The notes beneath the pieces were generated by a model. The model saw only the letters and a list, made by a program, of their open reading frames with translations, was not told the origin of the DNA and ran no database searches. A stretch of DNA of 64,000 nucleotides from NCBI RefSeq assembly GCF_010731115.1, contig NZ_AP022616.1:5642001-5706000 (forward strand). The letters run 5' to 3'. A program made the position numbers and the translations under genes. The first letter of the stretch is position 1, and every line of letters starts with the position of its first letter. This stretch comes from Mycolicibacterium phocaicum. Lineage in GTDB: Bacteria; Actinomycetota; Actinomycetes; Mycobacteriales; Mycobacteriaceae. Of this stretch, positions 44,207 to 55,265 are shown piece after piece.

Positions 44207-47194
44207 GTGGGGATGCGGCCTGCGGCGAGGATGCCGAAGCTGACGCGACGAAGCCGGATCCTGGTCGGGATCGCGTTGCTGATCGTCGGTTTGTTGATGG
44301 TCGGCCCGCGACTGGTCGACGCCTACGTGGACTGGCTGTGGTTCGGTGAGGTCGGTTTCCGTTCGGTATTCAGCACCGTCCTGGTGACGCGACTGGTGGT
44401 CTTCCTGGTGGCCGGCGTCTTCATCGGCGCCGTGGCGTTCGGTGGAATGGCACTTGCGTACCGGTCGCGACCGGTGTTCGTGCCGGCGTCCGGGCCCAAC
44501 GATCCGGTGGCCCGCTACCGCGCCACCGTCCTGTCGCGGTTGCGACTGTTCGCCATCGGGGTCCCGGCCTTCATCGGGCTGCTGGCCGGATTCGTGGCGC
44601 AGACCTACTGGGTGCGGGTGCAGCTGTTCCTGCACGGCGGCTCGTTCGGCATCACCGATCCCGAATTCGGCAAGGACCTGGGCTTCTACGCCTTCGACCT
44701 GCCATTCTACCGGCTCGTGCTCGGCTATCTGTTCGTCGGCGTCTTCCTGATGCTGGTCGGGAACCTGTTGGGCCACTACGTGTTCGGTGGCATCCGCCTG
44801 TCGGGCCGCCAGGGCGCACTCAGCCGCGCGGCGCGCATGCAACTGGTGTCGCTGGTGGGAATCCTGGTGCTGCTCAAGGCCGTTGCCTACTGGTTCGACC
44901 GCTACGAGCTGCTCAGCCACACCCGTGCCGGCAAGCCGTTCACCGGCGCCGGCTACACCGACATCAACGCGGTGCTGCCGGCGAAGCTGATCCTGCTGGC
45001 GATCGCGGTGATCTGCGCGGTGGCCGTGTTCTCGGCGCTGGTACTGCGCGACTTGCGGATTCCGGCGATCGGCTTGGTGCTGCTGCTGCTCAGCTCGGTG
45101 ATCGTCGGGGCCGGCTGGCCCATGCTGGTCGAGCAGTTCAGCGTCAAACCCAATGCGGCGCAGAAGGAACGCGACTACATCAGTCGCAGCATCACGGCGA
45201 CGCGCGATGCGTACGGGTTGACCGGTGATGCGGTGACCTACCGTGACTACAGCGGCAACGCGCCCGCCACGGCCGAGCAGGTGGCGGCCGACCGGGCGAC
45301 GACGTCGAACATCCGGCTGCTCGACCCGACCATCGTCGGGCCGGCCTTCACGCAGTTCCAGCAGGGCAAGAACTTCTACAGCTTCCCGGACCAGCTGTCC
45401 ATCGACCGCTACAACGGACCCGACGGCAAGCTGCGTGACTTCGTCGTGGCGGCACGGGAATTGAACCCCGACCGGTTGATCGACAACCAGCGCGACTGGA
45501 TCAACAAGCACTCGGTCTACACCCACGGCAACGGTTTCATCGCCTCGCCCGCCAACACCGTGCGCGGGATCGCCAACGATCCCAACCAGAACGGCGGTTA
45601 CCCGGAGTTCCTGGCCAGCGTGGTCGGCGCCAACGGCGCGGCCGTCTCACCCGGTCCGGCGCCGCTGGATCAGCCTCGGGTGTACTTCGGCCCGGTGATC
45701 GCCAGCGCGCCCTCGGATTACGCGATCGTCGGCAAGAACGGCGCCGACCGCGAGTACGACTACGAGACCAACACCGAGACCAAGAACTACACCTACGGCG
45801 GTACCGGCGGTGTGGACATCGGCAACTGGCTGGCCCGGTCGGTCTTCGCCGCGAAGTTCGCCGAGCGGAACTTCTTGTTCTCCAGCGTGATCGGGCCGAA
45901 CAGCAAGATCCTGTTCAACCGCGATCCGGCCCATCGGGTTGAGGCGGTGGCGCCGTGGCTGACCACCGATTCGACGGTCTACCCGGCCATCGTCAACAAG
46001 CGCATGGTGTGGATCGTCGACGGCTACACCACCCTGGACAACTACCCGTACTCGGAGCTGACGTCGCTGTCGAGCGCGACCGCCGACTCGAATGAGGTTG
46101 CGGTCAACCGGATGTTGCCGGACAAGCAGGTGTCCTACATCCGAAACTCGGTGAAGGCCACCGTCGACGCTTACGACGGCACCGTCACCCTGTACGAGCA
46201 GGACGAGCACGACCCGGTGCTGCAGGCGTGGATGAAGGTGTTCCCGGACACCGTGAAGCCGAAGTCCGACATCTCCAAGGAACTCGCCGAACACCTGCGC
46301 TACCCCGAGGACCTGTTCAAGGTCCAGCGCATGCTGCTGGCCAAGTACCACGTCAACGACCCGGTGACGTTCTTCTCGACGTCGGACTTCTGGGACGTGC
46401 CGCTCGATCCGAACCCGACGGCCAGCAGCTTCCAGCCGCCGTACTACATCGTCGCGAAAGACCTTGCCACGGGCGGTGATTCGTCGTCGTTCCAGCTGAC
46501 CTCGGCGATGAACCGGTTCCGCCGGGACTTCCTGGCCGCGTACATCAGCGCCAGTTCCGATCCGGCCACGTACGGCAAGATCACGGTGCTGACCATCCCG
46601 GGCCAGGTGAACGGCCCCAAGCTGGCGTTCAACGCGATCAGTACCGACACCGCCGTCAGTCAGGACCTGGGCGTCATCGGCCGGGACAACCAGAACCGGA
46701 TCCGGTGGGGCAACCTCTTGACGCTGCCGGTCGGGCAGGGTGGGTTGCTCTATGTCGCACCGGTTTACGCCTCGCCGGGCGCCAGCGACGCGGCCTCGTC
46801 GTACCCGCGACTGATCCGCGTGGCGATGATGTACAACGACAAGGTCGGCTACGGCCCGACGGTCCGTGACGCCCTCAACGGCATCTTCGGCCCCGGTGCC
46901 GGCGCCACCGCGACCGGTCCGGCCCCGACCGATGTGCCGGCCGGTACGCCGCCTCCTGCGGCCGTTCCGGGGGCCGTCCAGCCGCCGGCCGCGGGACCGC
47001 AGCCCCCGCCGGTGGCAGTGCAGTCTCCTGGCGTGCCGCTCACGCTGTCGCCCGCGAAAGCTGCTGCCCTGCAAGATGTCAACGCGGCCCTCGACGGCAT
47101 GCGTGCGGCCCAGCAGAGCGGCAATTTCGCCCAGTACGGCGCGGCGCTGCAGAAGCTCGACGACGCCATGGCCAAGTACCGCGACGCCAAGTAA
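44207..47194 (+). CDS. UPF0182 large membrane protein (Rv3193c-like)
   Basis: The 995-residue protein has about seven membrane helices in the first 300 residues and a large exported domain. A Pro-rich stretch (about 905-950) and a helical tail follow. The sequence is closely colinear with M. tuberculosis Rv3193c. The UPF0182 role is unknown. The GTG at 44207 gives MGMRPAARM, the same start as relatives, with CTGGAG upstream. TAGAGT at 44163-44168 could be its -10. A strong hairpin ends the gene. Confidence 0.93.
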   Translation: MGMRPAARMPKLTRRSRILVGIALLIVGLLMVGPRLVDAYVDWLWFGEVGFRSVFSTVLVTRLVVFLVAGVFIGAVAFGGMALAYRSRPVFVPASGPNDPVARYRATVLSRLRLFAIGVPAFIGLLAGFVAQTYWVRVQLFLHGGSFGITDPEFGKDLGFYAFDLPFYRLVLGYLFVGVFLMLVGNLLGHYVFGGIRLSGRQGALSRAARMQLVSLVGILVLLKAVAYWFDRYELLSHTRAGKPFTGAGYTDINAVLPAKLILLAIAVICAVAVFSALVLRDLRIPAIGLVLLLLSSVIVGAGWPMLVEQFSVKPNAAQKERDYISRSITATRDAYGLTGDAVTYRDYSGNAPATAEQVAADRATTSNIRLLDPTIVGPAFTQFQQGKNFYSFPDQLSIDRYNGPDGKLRDFVVAARELNPDRLIDNQRDWINKHSVYTHGNGFIASPANTVRGIANDPNQNGGYPEFLASVVGANGAAVSPGPAPLDQPRVYFGPVIASAPSDYAIVGKNGADREYDYETNTETKNYTYGGTGGVDIGNWLARSVFAAKFAERNFLFSSVIGPNSKILFNRDPAHRVEAVAPWLTTDSTVYPAIVNKRMVWIVDGYTTLDNYPYSELTSLSSATADSNEVAVNRMLPDKQVSYIRNSVKATVDAYDGTVTLYEQDEHDPVLQAWMKVFPDTVKPKSDISKELAEHLRYPEDLFKVQRMLLAKYHVNDPVTFFSTSDFWDVPLDPNPTASSFQPPYYIVAKDLATGGDSSSFQLTSAMNRFRRDFLAAYISASSDPATYGKITVLTIPGQVNGPKLAFNAISTDTAVSQDLGVIGRDNQNRIRWGNLLTLPVGQGGLLYVAPVYASPGASDAASSYPRLIRVAMMYNDKVGYGPTVRDALNGIFGPGAGATATGPAPTDVPAGTPPPAAVPGAVQPPAAGPQPPPVAVQSPGVPLTLSPAKAAALQDVNAALDGMRAAQQSGNFAQYGAALQKLDDAMAKYRDAK

Positions 47195-47202
47195 TCCAGT
47201 TC

Positions 47203-47242
47203 ACAAAACTGCCCAACTCCTCCGGGAGCTGGGCAGTTTTGT
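47203..47242 (+). terminator. Terminator after the UPF0182 gene
   Basis: An 18-bp stem with one mismatch (47203-47220 with 47225-47242) has a 4-nt loop. The 3' arm ends in TTTTGTG. It is symmetrical enough to work on either strand. Confidence 0.85.
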
Positions 47243-47334
47243 GTTCGGCGGCGTTCGGCATCCGGTCCCAAAAACCCTGTCTGACCACACGATTTGGTTC
47301 ATTCGGCAGCGTTGGGTAACGTTGTATTCACCGA

Positions 47335-47408
47335 CGCGGGGTGGAGCAGCTCGGTAGCTCGCTGGGCTCATAACCCAGAGGTCGCAGGTTCGAATCCTGT
47401 CCCCGCTA
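47335..47408 (+). tRNA. Initiator tRNA-fMet (CAT)
   Basis: A 74-nt cloverleaf carries anticodon CAT at 47369-47371. The three G-C pairs at the base of the anticodon stem (GGG...CCC) and the unpaired first base (C1 opposite T72) mark it as the initiator. The T arm has TTCGAAT. CCA is not encoded. Confidence 0.95.
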
Positions 47409-47415
47409 CTAGCGA

Positions 47416-47447
47416 GAAGGCCCCCGGAGATTTCTCCGGGGGCCTTC
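47416..47447. terminator. Terminator of tRNA-fMet and the convergent ABC operon
   Basis: A perfect 15-bp stem (47416-47430 with 47433-47447) has a 2-nt loop and T-rich flank. It lies 7 nt after the tRNA. Confidence 0.85.
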
Positions 47448-47548
47448 TTCATATACGGGTGAATGCGGTTCGCAGAGCGCGCATGTGGGGTCCAAGTCCT
47501 GAGAGTGGCTGTGCCGCAGCGGTGCAGCCCGCAAAGATGGCCAGTGGA

Positions 47549-49237
47549 TCAGCCGGCTAGCTCGATCGTCCCTCCCGGGATCGCGTCGATCAACATTCGG
47601 GTGTAGTCGGACGTCGGGTTCTGGTACACCGCGTCGGTAGGCCCGGAGTCCACCACTTCGCCGCGGGACATCACGATCACGTCGTGGGCGATCTCCTTGA
47701 CCACCGCCAGATCGTGGGTGATGAACAGATAGCTCAGGCCGAGCTCGTTCTGTAGGTCGCGCAGTAGCGTGAGGATCTGCGCCTGTACCAGGACGTCCAG
47801 CGCCGACACTGCTTCGTCGCACACCACCACCTCCGGATTGAGGGCGAGCGCGCGGGCGATCGCGACGCGCTGCCGCTGACCGCCGGACAGCTCGTTGGGG
47901 AAGCGCTGCATGACCGACTGCGGTAACGCGACCAGGTCCAGTAGCTCCTTCACCCGGGCGGTGCGGGACGACTTGTCTCCGATGCCGTGGATGTTCAGCG
48001 GCTCGGCGATCGCCCGATAGATCGAGTACATGGGATCCATTGACCCGTAAGGGTTTTGGAACACCGGCTGCACTCGACGGCGGAACTCCTTCGCCGCGGC
48101 GCCGCGCAGCGAAGTGACGTCCTTGCCGTCGAAGTGCACCGTGCCCGAGGTCGCCTCCAACAGCCCGAGCACCATCCGCGCCACCGTCGACTTTCCCGAG
48201 CCGGACTCGCCGACCACCGCGGTGGTCGTCCCGCGCCGCAGGGTGAAACTGACATCGTTCACGGCGCGGAAAGTCGAGCCGCCGCGGAAGGGGACGGCAC
48301 CGCGGATCGGGAAGTCCTTGACCAGGTTCGTCGCGACCACCACGTCCTGAGGACCGGACGAAGCGTGCTGGGAGGTGCCAACCTTGAGCGGCAGAGCCTG
48401 GTCGCCGATGAGCTCACCGCCTGTACGCCGGGAGGCCAACGAGGGCGCCGCGCGCACCAGCCGCTTGGTGTACTCGTGGTGCGGGTCCTGCAGGATCTGC
48501 AGGGCGGGTCCCGACTCGACCACCCGCCCCTTGTACATGACGACCAGGTGGCTGGCGCGTTCCGCGGCCAGACCGAGATCGTGCGTGATGAGCAGGACCG
48601 CCGTGCCGAGCTCGGTGGTCAATCCCTCGAGATGGTCGAGGATCTGCCGCTGCACGGTGACGTCAAGGGCCGAGGTCGGCTCGTCGGCGATCAGCAGCTT
48701 CGGCCGGCACGCCAGTCCGATCGCGATCAGTGCCCGCTGGCGCATGCCGCCCGAGTACTCGTGCGGGAACTGATTGACCCGCTTGTCGGCGTCGCGCATG
48801 CCGGCCTCGCTGAGCAGCGCGATGGCGCGTGTGCGCGCGTCGCCACGCTTCGCCGCACCATTGGCCTGCAGGGTTTCGCGGATCTGGAATCCGACGCGCC
48901 ACACCGGGTTGAGGTTGGTGTTGGGGTCCTGCGGGACCAGCCCGATGCCGCTGCCGCGGATCTTCTCGAAGTCGCGGCGGGACGCGGCGGCCAGGTCCTG
49001 GCCGTCGAAAAGGATCTGACCACCGGTCACCGTGCCGGTCCCGGGCAGCAGGCCGAGCACCGCCGCGGCCGTGGTCGATTTGCCGGACCCGGACTCTCCG
49101 ACGATGGCCACCGTTTGTCCCGGGTAGACGGTGAGGCTCGCGCCGCGCACCGCGGGCACCGACTTGCCCTGTACCCGGAACGCGACCTGCAGGTCTCGGA
49201 TGTCCAGCAGCGGTGCCGCTCCGTCATTCACCGTCAT
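47549..49237 (-). CDS. Dipeptide/oligopeptide ABC transporter, fused double ATPase (DppD-DppF)
   Basis: The 562-residue protein contains two ABC domains, each with GESGSGKST, an [12 protein letters not shown] signature and Walker B ([22 protein letters not shown]). It replaces the separate D and F subunits of peptide importers. The ATG overlaps the permease stop by one base. The second domain reads DEAVSAL where DEPTSAL is usual. It is the last gene of the four-gene operon. Confidence 0.93.
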   Translation of the reverse strand: MTVNDGAAPLLDIRDLQVAFRVQGKSVPAVRGASLTVYPGQTVAIVGESGSGKSTTAAAVLGLLPGTGTVTGGQILFDGQDLAAASRRDFEKIRGSGIGLVPQDPNTNLNPVWRVGFQIRETLQANGAAKRGDARTRAIALLSEAGMRDADKRVNQFPHEYSGGMRQRALIAIGLACRPKLLIADEPTSALDVTVQRQILDHLEGLTTELGTAVLLITHDLGLAAERASHLVVMYKGRVVESGPALQILQDPHHEYTKRLVRAAPSLASRRTGGELIGDQALPLKVGTSQHASSGPQDVVVATNLVKDFPIRGAVPFRGGSTFRAVNDVSFTLRRGTTTAVVGESGSGKSTVARMVLGLLEATSGTVHFDGKDVTSLRGAAAKEFRRRVQPVFQNPYGSMDPMYSIYRAIAEPLNIHGIGDKSSRTARVKELLDLVALPQSVMQRFPNELSGGQRQRVAIARALALNPEVVVCDEAVSALDVLVQAQILTLLRDLQNELGLSYLFITHDLAVVKEIAHDVIVMSRGEVVDSGPTDAVYQNPTSDYTRMLIDAIPGGTIELAG

Positions 49238-50193
49238 CAGCGGGTCCTCGCCTTCGGGTCCAGCGCGTCGCGCAGTACGTCTCCGAGCATCATGAAGGTG
49301 AGCACGGTGATCGCCAGCGCCGCCGCGGGGTAGAACAGGATCGGCGTGCCCTCGCGGAGCAGCTGCTGGCCGGCCGCGATGTCGATGCCCCACGACACGG
49401 CCGTGGACGGTAGGCCGATGCCGAGATACGACAGGGTCGCCTCGGTGACGATGAAGATGCCGAGTGAGATGGTGCCGACGACGATCACCGGACCCAGCGC
49501 GTTGGGGATGACGTGAGTGAACAGCGTGCGAACCCGGGACGCCCCCAGCGACCGCGCCGCCGTGATGAACTCCTCGCCTCGGACCGCGATCGCGGCCGAT
49601 CGGGCGATGCGCGCAATTTGCGGCCAGCTGAAGATCGCCAGCACGATCACCACAGTGAAGACGGTGCGGGAGGTGATCATCTGCATCGTGACCACCGCCG
49701 CCAGGATCAGCGGGATGCCGAAGAAGATGTCCGCCAGCCGTGCGATCACCGAGTCGATCCAGCCACCGAAAAATCCGGCCACGGTGCCGAGCAGCCCGCC
49801 GATCACGACCACGACCATCGTCGTCAGCACGCCCACCGCCACCGAAGCCCGGGCGCCGTAGATCGTTCGGGTGTAGATGTCGTATCCCTGCCGATCGGTC
49901 CCGAGCCAGTGCTCGGAGCTGGGCGGCAGCAGTGACTGCTCGAGTGAGCCGTAATGCGGGTCCTGACTGGTGAGCAGTCCGGGGAAGAGCACGACAACCA
50001 CGATCAGCGCCAGCAGCACCATCGAAACGATGAACTGCGGCTTGGTGCGCAGCTCCAGCCACGCCGACTTCCAGAAGCCGGCGGGGTCCACATTGACGGC
50101 GACTGCGTCGACTGCGGCGACGCTGACCTCGTCGGGACCCGCGACGAAACGCTCCTGACCGGGGTACACGGTGGGTGCCGGGTTCTCAGGCAT
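49237..50193 (-). CDS. Peptide ABC transporter permease (DppC-like)
   Basis: The 318-residue permease has about six membrane helices and the cytoplasmic EAA loop (EEFITAARSLGASRVRTLF). An N-terminal extension of about 45 residues precedes the first helix, as in DppC/OppC. It overlaps the upstream permease by 8 nt and the ATPase by one base, consistent with one transcript. Confidence 0.92.
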   Translation of the reverse strand: MPENPAPTVYPGQERFVAGPDEVSVAAVDAVAVNVDPAGFWKSAWLELRTKPQFIVSMVLLALIVVVVLFPGLLTSQDPHYGSLEQSLLPPSSEHWLGTDRQGYDIYTRTIYGARASVAVGVLTTMVVVVIGGLLGTVAGFFGGWIDSVIARLADIFFGIPLILAAVVTMQMITSRTVFTVVIVLAIFSWPQIARIARSAAIAVRGEEFITAARSLGASRVRTLFTHVIPNALGPVIVVGTISLGIFIVTEATLSYLGIGLPSTAVSWGIDIAAGQQLLREGTPILFYPAAALAITVLTFMMLGDVLRDALDPKARTR

Positions 50194-51112
50194 AGCGGAT
50201 CCTCGGGTCGAGGGCGGCGTAGAGCAAGTCGACCACCACGTTGGACGCCAGGTAGATGAGCACGAGCACGGTGACGAATGACACGACGGTCGACGACTCG
50301 CCCCGGATCACCGCTTGATAGATGGTTCCGCCGACGCCTGGAATGTTGAAGATTCCCTCAGTGACGATCGCGCCGCCCATCAGCACCCCGAGGTCGGCGC
50401 CGAGAAACGTCACCACCGGGATCAGCGAGTTGCGGAGCACGTGCACGAGGATCACCCGCGGTCGGGACAAGCCCTTCGCCGTGGCGGTCCGCACGTAGTC
50501 CGCCGAGAGGTTCTCCGCGATCGACGAACGCGTCAGCCGGACGACATAGGCGAATGACACTGCACCGAGCACGAATCCGGGCAGCAGCAGGTGATAGACG
50601 TCGAGATGGCCGCCGACGGTGACGGGGACGAGCTGCCACCGCACCCCGAACAGGTACTGAGCCGCAAAGCCGATCACGAAAATCGGGACGGCGACGATGA
50701 GGAGCGTCACGATCAGGATCGTGCTGTCGAACCACCTGCCCTTGTTCAGACCCGCGAGTACGCCGAACGTCACACCGAACACCGCCTCGACGGCGATCGC
50801 GATGAGTGTGAGGTCGACCGTGACCGGGAAGGCGCGTTTCATCACGTCGAACACCGGCTGGCCCGAGAAGGACGTGCCGAAGTCCAACCGGAACACGCCG
50901 CTGATGTAGTGCCAGTACTGCAGGTAGAAGGGCTGATCCAGGTGATATTGCGCGCGCAGCGTTGCGATCAGCGCGGGCGACATGGGCTTGCCGCCGCCCA
51001 GCGCGGAGATCGGGTCGGCGGGCAGCAGGAAGACGAGCGCATAGATCAGGAACGTGGCGCCGAAGAACACGATCACCAGCTGTCCGACCCGGCTCAATCC
51101 GTATCTCAGCAT
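50186..51112 (-). CDS. Peptide ABC transporter permease (DppB-like)
   Basis: The 308-residue permease starts MLRYGLSRVGQLVIVFFGAT, a typical DppB/OppB first helix. It has about six helices and an EAA loop (ENLSADYVRTATAKGLSRPR). It starts 4 nt after the substrate-binding protein stop. Confidence 0.92.
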   Translation of the reverse strand: MLRYGLSRVGQLVIVFFGATFLIYALVFLLPADPISALGGGKPMSPALIATLRAQYHLDQPFYLQYWHYISGVFRLDFGTSFSGQPVFDVMKRAFPVTVDLTLIAIAVEAVFGVTFGVLAGLNKGRWFDSTILIVTLLIVAVPIFVIGFAAQYLFGVRWQLVPVTVGGHLDVYHLLLPGFVLGAVSFAYVVRLTRSSIAENLSADYVRTATAKGLSRPRVILVHVLRNSLIPVVTFLGADLGVLMGGAIVTEGIFNIPGVGGTIYQAVIRGESSTVVSFVTVLVLIYLASNVVVDLLYAALDPRIRYA

Positions 51113-51115
51113 CGG

Positions 51116-52762
51116 TTATCCCTTGGTGTTCTCGGTGACGTCGCCCTTGGTGATCTGGGTGAAATCGGCCAGACCGTTCCAGGTCAGCTGGGCCGTCACA
51201 CCCGGCCCGACGCCGCCGGCCGCCGTGTAGTCCCACAGCGGGATCACCGGGAGATCGTGCAGCAGGATCGCCTGGGCCTGATTGACCAGCGCATACGACC
51301 GGTTCGGATCGAGCGCCCGTTCGGCCTCGACCAGTTTCGCGTCGAACGCCGGTGAGCTGTAGACGGGATCATTGGAGCCCGCGCCGGTCACGAACTGGGG
51401 CTGCAGGAACTCGATCATCGACGGATAGTCGCCCTGCCACCCGCTGCGGAATGCGGTGCGAATGGTCCGCTTGGTGATTTCGTCCCGGACCTGCTTGAAC
51501 GTCGGCTGCGGAGCGCCGTGCGCGTCGATGCCGAGCGCGTTCTTCAACTGGTTCGACAACGCGTCCACCCACACCTGGTGATCGCCGTCGGAGTTGTACG
51601 CGATCTCGAACGATCCCGACCACGGCGCCATCGCGTCAGCCTGCGCCCACAGTTGCTTGGCTTTGACCGGGTCGAACTTCAGCACATCGTTGCCCGGGAT
51701 GTTCGCGTCCCAGCCCGGTAATGACCGAGCGGTGAAGTCCTGCGCCGCGCCGCGGGCGCCGCGGAAGATCGCCTTGATGATCTCGGGCCGGTTGATCGCC
51801 ATCGAAATCGCCGCGCGTCGCAGGCGACCTTCCTCGCCGCTGAAATGCGGCAGGTAGTAGGGGATTCCGAGCTGCAAGTTCTGGGCGGTCGGTTTGGTCA
51901 ACGCCCGTTTCCCGAGCACCTTCTGATACGTGCCCAACGCACTCACCGGCACCGTGTCGAGCACGTCGAGGTTGCCGGACTCGAGGTCGGTGTACGCGGT
52001 GTCGAAGCTGCTGTAGAAGATGAAGCTCAGGCCACCGTTCTTCGGCTTGTCCGGACCCTGGTAATTCGGGTTGCGCACCACGTCGAGCTTCACGTTGTGC
52101 AGCCACGCGTCCGGGCCCTTCAGCATGTACGGGCCGTTCCCGACGGGATGCTCGCCGAATTCGGCCGCGCCCTCGGTGAAGAACACATCGGGCAACGGCT
52201 TGAAGGGCGTGAACCCGAGCCCCAGCTTGAAGTCGATGTTGGGGCTCGTGAGGCGCACCGTGAACGTGTAGTCGTCCACGACCTTCACGCCCGACATCTC
52301 GGTCAGCCGGGAGCCCTCGGCGGCGACGGCGTCGTATCCCTCGATCGGCGAGAAGAAACTCTGCTGCAGCTGTCCATTGACGGTCGCCGCACCGAAATTC
52401 CATGCGCGGACGTAGTTTTCGGCGCGCACCGGGGTGCCGTCGGTGAAGGTCCAGCCACGTCTGAGATGAACGGTGTAGTGCTGATTGTCGGCGGTGTCCA
52501 CGGACTCCGCGTTCGCCAACACCGGCGTGCCGTCCGCGGTGTAGCTGTACAGCCCCGTGAACAACGAATCGACGATGCGACCGCCCATGTTCTCGTTGGT
52601 GTTGGTGGGCACCAGACCGTTCTGCGGTTCACCGCCGTTGACGGTGATGATCGCGTCCGGGCCGGTGCCGTAGTTGCCGCGCGCGCCTTCCAAGCTGCAT
52701 GCCGACGCCGCGAGCAGCACGGCCGTCGCCACCATGCACAGTGACCTTGCTGCCCATCTCAC
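51116..52762 (-). CDS. Peptide ABC transporter substrate-binding lipoprotein (SBP family 5)
   Basis: The 548-residue protein has a signal peptide ([13 protein letters not shown]) with a probable lipobox Cys at residue 22. The -3 residue is Ala, so the lipobox is not ideal. The family 5 SBP body contains GWTFTDGTPVRAENYVRAW and VGNGPYMLKGP. The GTG at 52762 has GGAGG about 8 nt upstream. It heads the transport operon, which runs toward lower coordinates. Peptides are the likely cargo, although family 5 SBPs also bind nickel, heme and other ligands. Confidence 0.92.
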   Translation of the reverse strand: MRWAARSLCMVATAVLLAASACSLEGARGNYGTGPDAIITVNGGEPQNGLVPTNTNENMGGRIVDSLFTGLYSYTADGTPVLANAESVDTADNQHYTVHLRRGWTFTDGTPVRAENYVRAWNFGAATVNGQLQQSFFSPIEGYDAVAAEGSRLTEMSGVKVVDDYTFTVRLTSPNIDFKLGLGFTPFKPLPDVFFTEGAAEFGEHPVGNGPYMLKGPDAWLHNVKLDVVRNPNYQGPDKPKNGGLSFIFYSSFDTAYTDLESGNLDVLDTVPVSALGTYQKVLGKRALTKPTAQNLQLGIPYYLPHFSGEEGRLRRAAISMAINRPEIIKAIFRGARGAAQDFTARSLPGWDANIPGNDVLKFDPVKAKQLWAQADAMAPWSGSFEIAYNSDGDHQVWVDALSNQLKNALGIDAHGAPQPTFKQVRDEITKRTIRTAFRSGWQGDYPSMIEFLQPQFVTGAGSNDPVYSSPAFDAKLVEAERALDPNRSYALVNQAQAILLHDLPVIPLWDYTAAGGVGPGVTAQLTWNGLADFTQITKGDVTENTKG

Positions 52763-53060
52763 TTCGGACCTCCGATCGCGGGCCTTCACATTCCCACAGC
52801 TCGATCCCGTCGGCCAGGCAGGAACGCCGGGTGTGAGCCTTCGTGCGCGAAGAGTTTTCGGAGCGGGCATTGAGCTCTCGTCCGGTAGCGGGCACTGGGC
52901 CGCGCTCCTGAAAGTTCATCTGCAACGACGCCACTTTCCGGCAGCACACCGATCCGCTATGGGCAAGCTGCGGTTCGCAGAGCTGACATGCAACCCTGCA
53001 TCTAGTCTTGCGAGAACGTCTGCTTGATCGTTGCTGGCGTTACCGGCTAGGAGGGCGGTC
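52763..53060. other. Intergenic region, SBP gene / interrupted GGDEF gene
   Basis: These 298 bp between divergent starts hold the ribosome sites of both genes. No clear -10/-35 pair, repeat or small ORF with a ribosome site was found. Confidence 0.5.
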
Positions 53061-54212
53061 GTGTCGCAGGACTGGTTGCTGGCGGTGAACCTGGGTTCAT
53101 TCGCGATGGCCGGCATCGGGCTGCTCTTCGTCGTTCTCTGGAGTATTGACCGCGACCGAATCAGCGCTGTGGTGTTTGCCGGGTCCATCGGCTGCTATAT
53201 CGCAGGGACAGTTGCGTTGTCGTTGGGTCTTGCGGCCGCACCGGCCTCCACCATCCATGGAGTCACGTTCCCTGTCGCGATGCTCCTGCTGGCAGATGGT
53301 CTGCTGCGGCGGGTCGGGGATCGGCTGCCTCGCGCGGTAGCTCTCGCCTATCTGGTCCCGATGGTCGTGATCGTCTGGTTCTTTGCCTACGTCTCACCGC
53401 TCTTGGTCGGGCGGGTTGTCAGTCAGAACTTCTTGACCGCGCTGTTGATGTTCGCGGTCGTCCGTCGGCTCTGGGAACGACTGCCGAGAACGGGACCGAA
53501 CTGGGCCGCACTCGCCGCGACAGCGGTGTTCGGTGTCGCTCTGGCTATTGCCGTGATCGTGGCGCCGTTCTCGCCGATTCCGCGTGAGCTCGTGACACAG
53601 GCCGACCTCGACATCTATATGAGGACCGGTCTCGAGTTGTGCCTCATCGTCTCCAGCACGATTGTCCTGCCGAGTCTCATGGTCACGATGCTCGCGGTGA
53701 CGGTCATCGACATCGCGCGGGAGTTGCGGTCCCAGCGCGACTGCGACGAGCTGACCGGTCTGCTCAACCGCCGCGGCTTCAATCGCCGCGCGGAGGCACT
53801 GCTCAGAACTGTCGACTGCGCCACGTAGATCGTCGCGGACATCGACCATTTCAAGGCAGTCAACGACACCGCGGGTCATTCCGGCGGCGACAAGGTATTG
53901 ATCGCATTCGCGCGGGTCCTGATCGATGCGGTGGGAGACGGGCAGCCCGTCGGCCGCATCGGTGGTGAAGAATTCGCCGTCCTTCTCGCGGGCACCGGAT
54001 TGGATGCGGCGGTTGCCTGTGCAGAGAATATTCGGACCAGGGTATCCGCGCAGACTGTCGACCTCAGTGGCGGTATCGCCAGTTTTACGGCCAGTTTCGG
54101 GATAGCGTCCGGCGCCGCGCAGTCGCAGCTGACGCACTTGGTGGAGTCGGCGGACAAAGCGCTCTATAAGGCGAAAGCCGCGGGCCGAAACCAGGTATCT
54201 GTCGGCTACTGA
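53061..54212 (+). pseudogene. Membrane diguanylate cyclase (GGDEF) interrupted by an in-frame amber codon
   Basis: The GTG at 53061 has AGGAGGG about 6 nt upstream. The first part encodes about six membrane helices and the start of a GGDEF domain (DELTGLLNRRGFNRR). TAG at 53826-53828 then stops the frame. The same frame continues at once with IVADIDHFKAVNDTAGHSGG, GRIGGEEFAV (an intact GGEEF active site) and YKAKAAGRNQVS, ending at 54212. A single base change explains the break. It could be a fresh pseudogene, a sequencing error or a read-through gene. The intact product would make c-di-GMP. Confidence 0.9.
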
Positions 54213-54296
54213 CATCGTCCGCCGCGAAGTATTGCCCCGAGACCGGGCCACCGCGTGCCACGATGGAGACAGGGCAAACGATCGAGCGGTGTACCG

Positions 54297-55265
54297 ATGA
54301 ACGGTGGCGACAGGGCGTTGGGGCGTGTGGTCGCGCTGATCGTGCTGCTGTTCGTAATGTCCCTGGCGCTGCGCGGGTACTTGCCCGGCAGCGGTCACCC
54401 ACACTCCGACAAGCCGGTAAGCAGCACCGCGAGCCAGGTGGGCATCGACACCCTGCTGGTCGTCTCGGTGCTCATCGTCGCGATCGCCTTCATCGCGTCG
54501 CTCCGGCGTCCCAGGACGGCCGCCGCGTCGGCGGCCTTCCAGCTGCCGGGATCGTTCGACGGCAAGCTTGAATGGCAGTCCGTCCGCCGCCTGCTGCTGA
54601 TCGGCGGCGGCGCATTTCTGGCGTGGCTGGCAATCCTCCTCATGTTGTCACATCTGCAGCTGTTGCAACTCCCCGTTCTGCCCTTCTCGGAACCGCCGCA
54701 GAACAGCGCGCCGATCAGCGCGGTGCCATCGCCGCCGCCGTCGCCGGCACCGACACAGCCGCCGACAGCGCCGCGGCAGCAGGAGTCCAGCGTCTTCGGT
54801 TACCTGCTCGCCGCCACCGTGGTGATGCTGCTGCTGTGGGCTGTCGGTGGTGCCATGGTGCGCAGGAGCCGGCGCGGTCCCGAACCGCTGCTGCCGGTCG
54901 CTGACGGCCCGGAATCGATGGTCGGGGAGTCGACCCCGGAATCCCTCACGCGCGCGGCGGAATTCGGTCTTGCCGAAATCGGTGACCGCAGCCGTGGTCC
55001 ACGCGAGTCGATCATCGCCTGCTACGCCGCAATGGAGCGGGCTCTCGCGGACGCACCCGGCGCCGCGCCGCAGGACTCGGACACGCCGTCTGAAGTACTC
55101 GCCCGGGCCGTCGAACACCACGCACTGCACGCGGGCAGCGCGACCGAGCTGGTCGCCTTGTTCGCCGAGGCGCGTTTCAGCCCGCACGTCATGACCGAGC
55201 ACCATCGAGAGATCGCCGCCGGGGCGCTGCTCCGGGTGCTCGACGAGTTGCGCAGTCTGACATGA
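54297..55265 (+). CDS. DUF4129 membrane protein of the MoxR cluster (Rv3166c-like)
   Basis: The 322-residue protein has four membrane segments (about 9-26, 48-66, 98-118 and 162-182), with a Pro-rich loop between the last two. A cytosolic DUF4129 domain (SIIACYAAMERALADA, then AVEHHALHAGSATELVALFAEARFS-like sequence) follows. It usually accompanies MoxR and DUF58 proteins. The ATG at 54297 begins MNGGDRALG. Its stop overlaps the next ATG, forming the first gene of a five-gene operon. Confidence 0.87.
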   Translation: MNGGDRALGRVVALIVLLFVMSLALRGYLPGSGHPHSDKPVSSTASQVGIDTLLVVSVLIVAIAFIASLRRPRTAAASAAFQLPGSFDGKLEWQSVRRLLLIGGGAFLAWLAILLMLSHLQLLQLPVLPFSEPPQNSAPISAVPSPPPSPAPTQPPTAPRQQESSVFGYLLAATVVMLLLWAVGGAMVRRSRRGPEPLLPVADGPESMVGESTPESLTRAAEFGLAEIGDRSRGPRESIIACYAAMERALADAPGAAPQDSDTPSEVLARAVEHHALHAGSATELVALFAEARFSPHVMTEHHREIAAGALLRVLDELRSLT

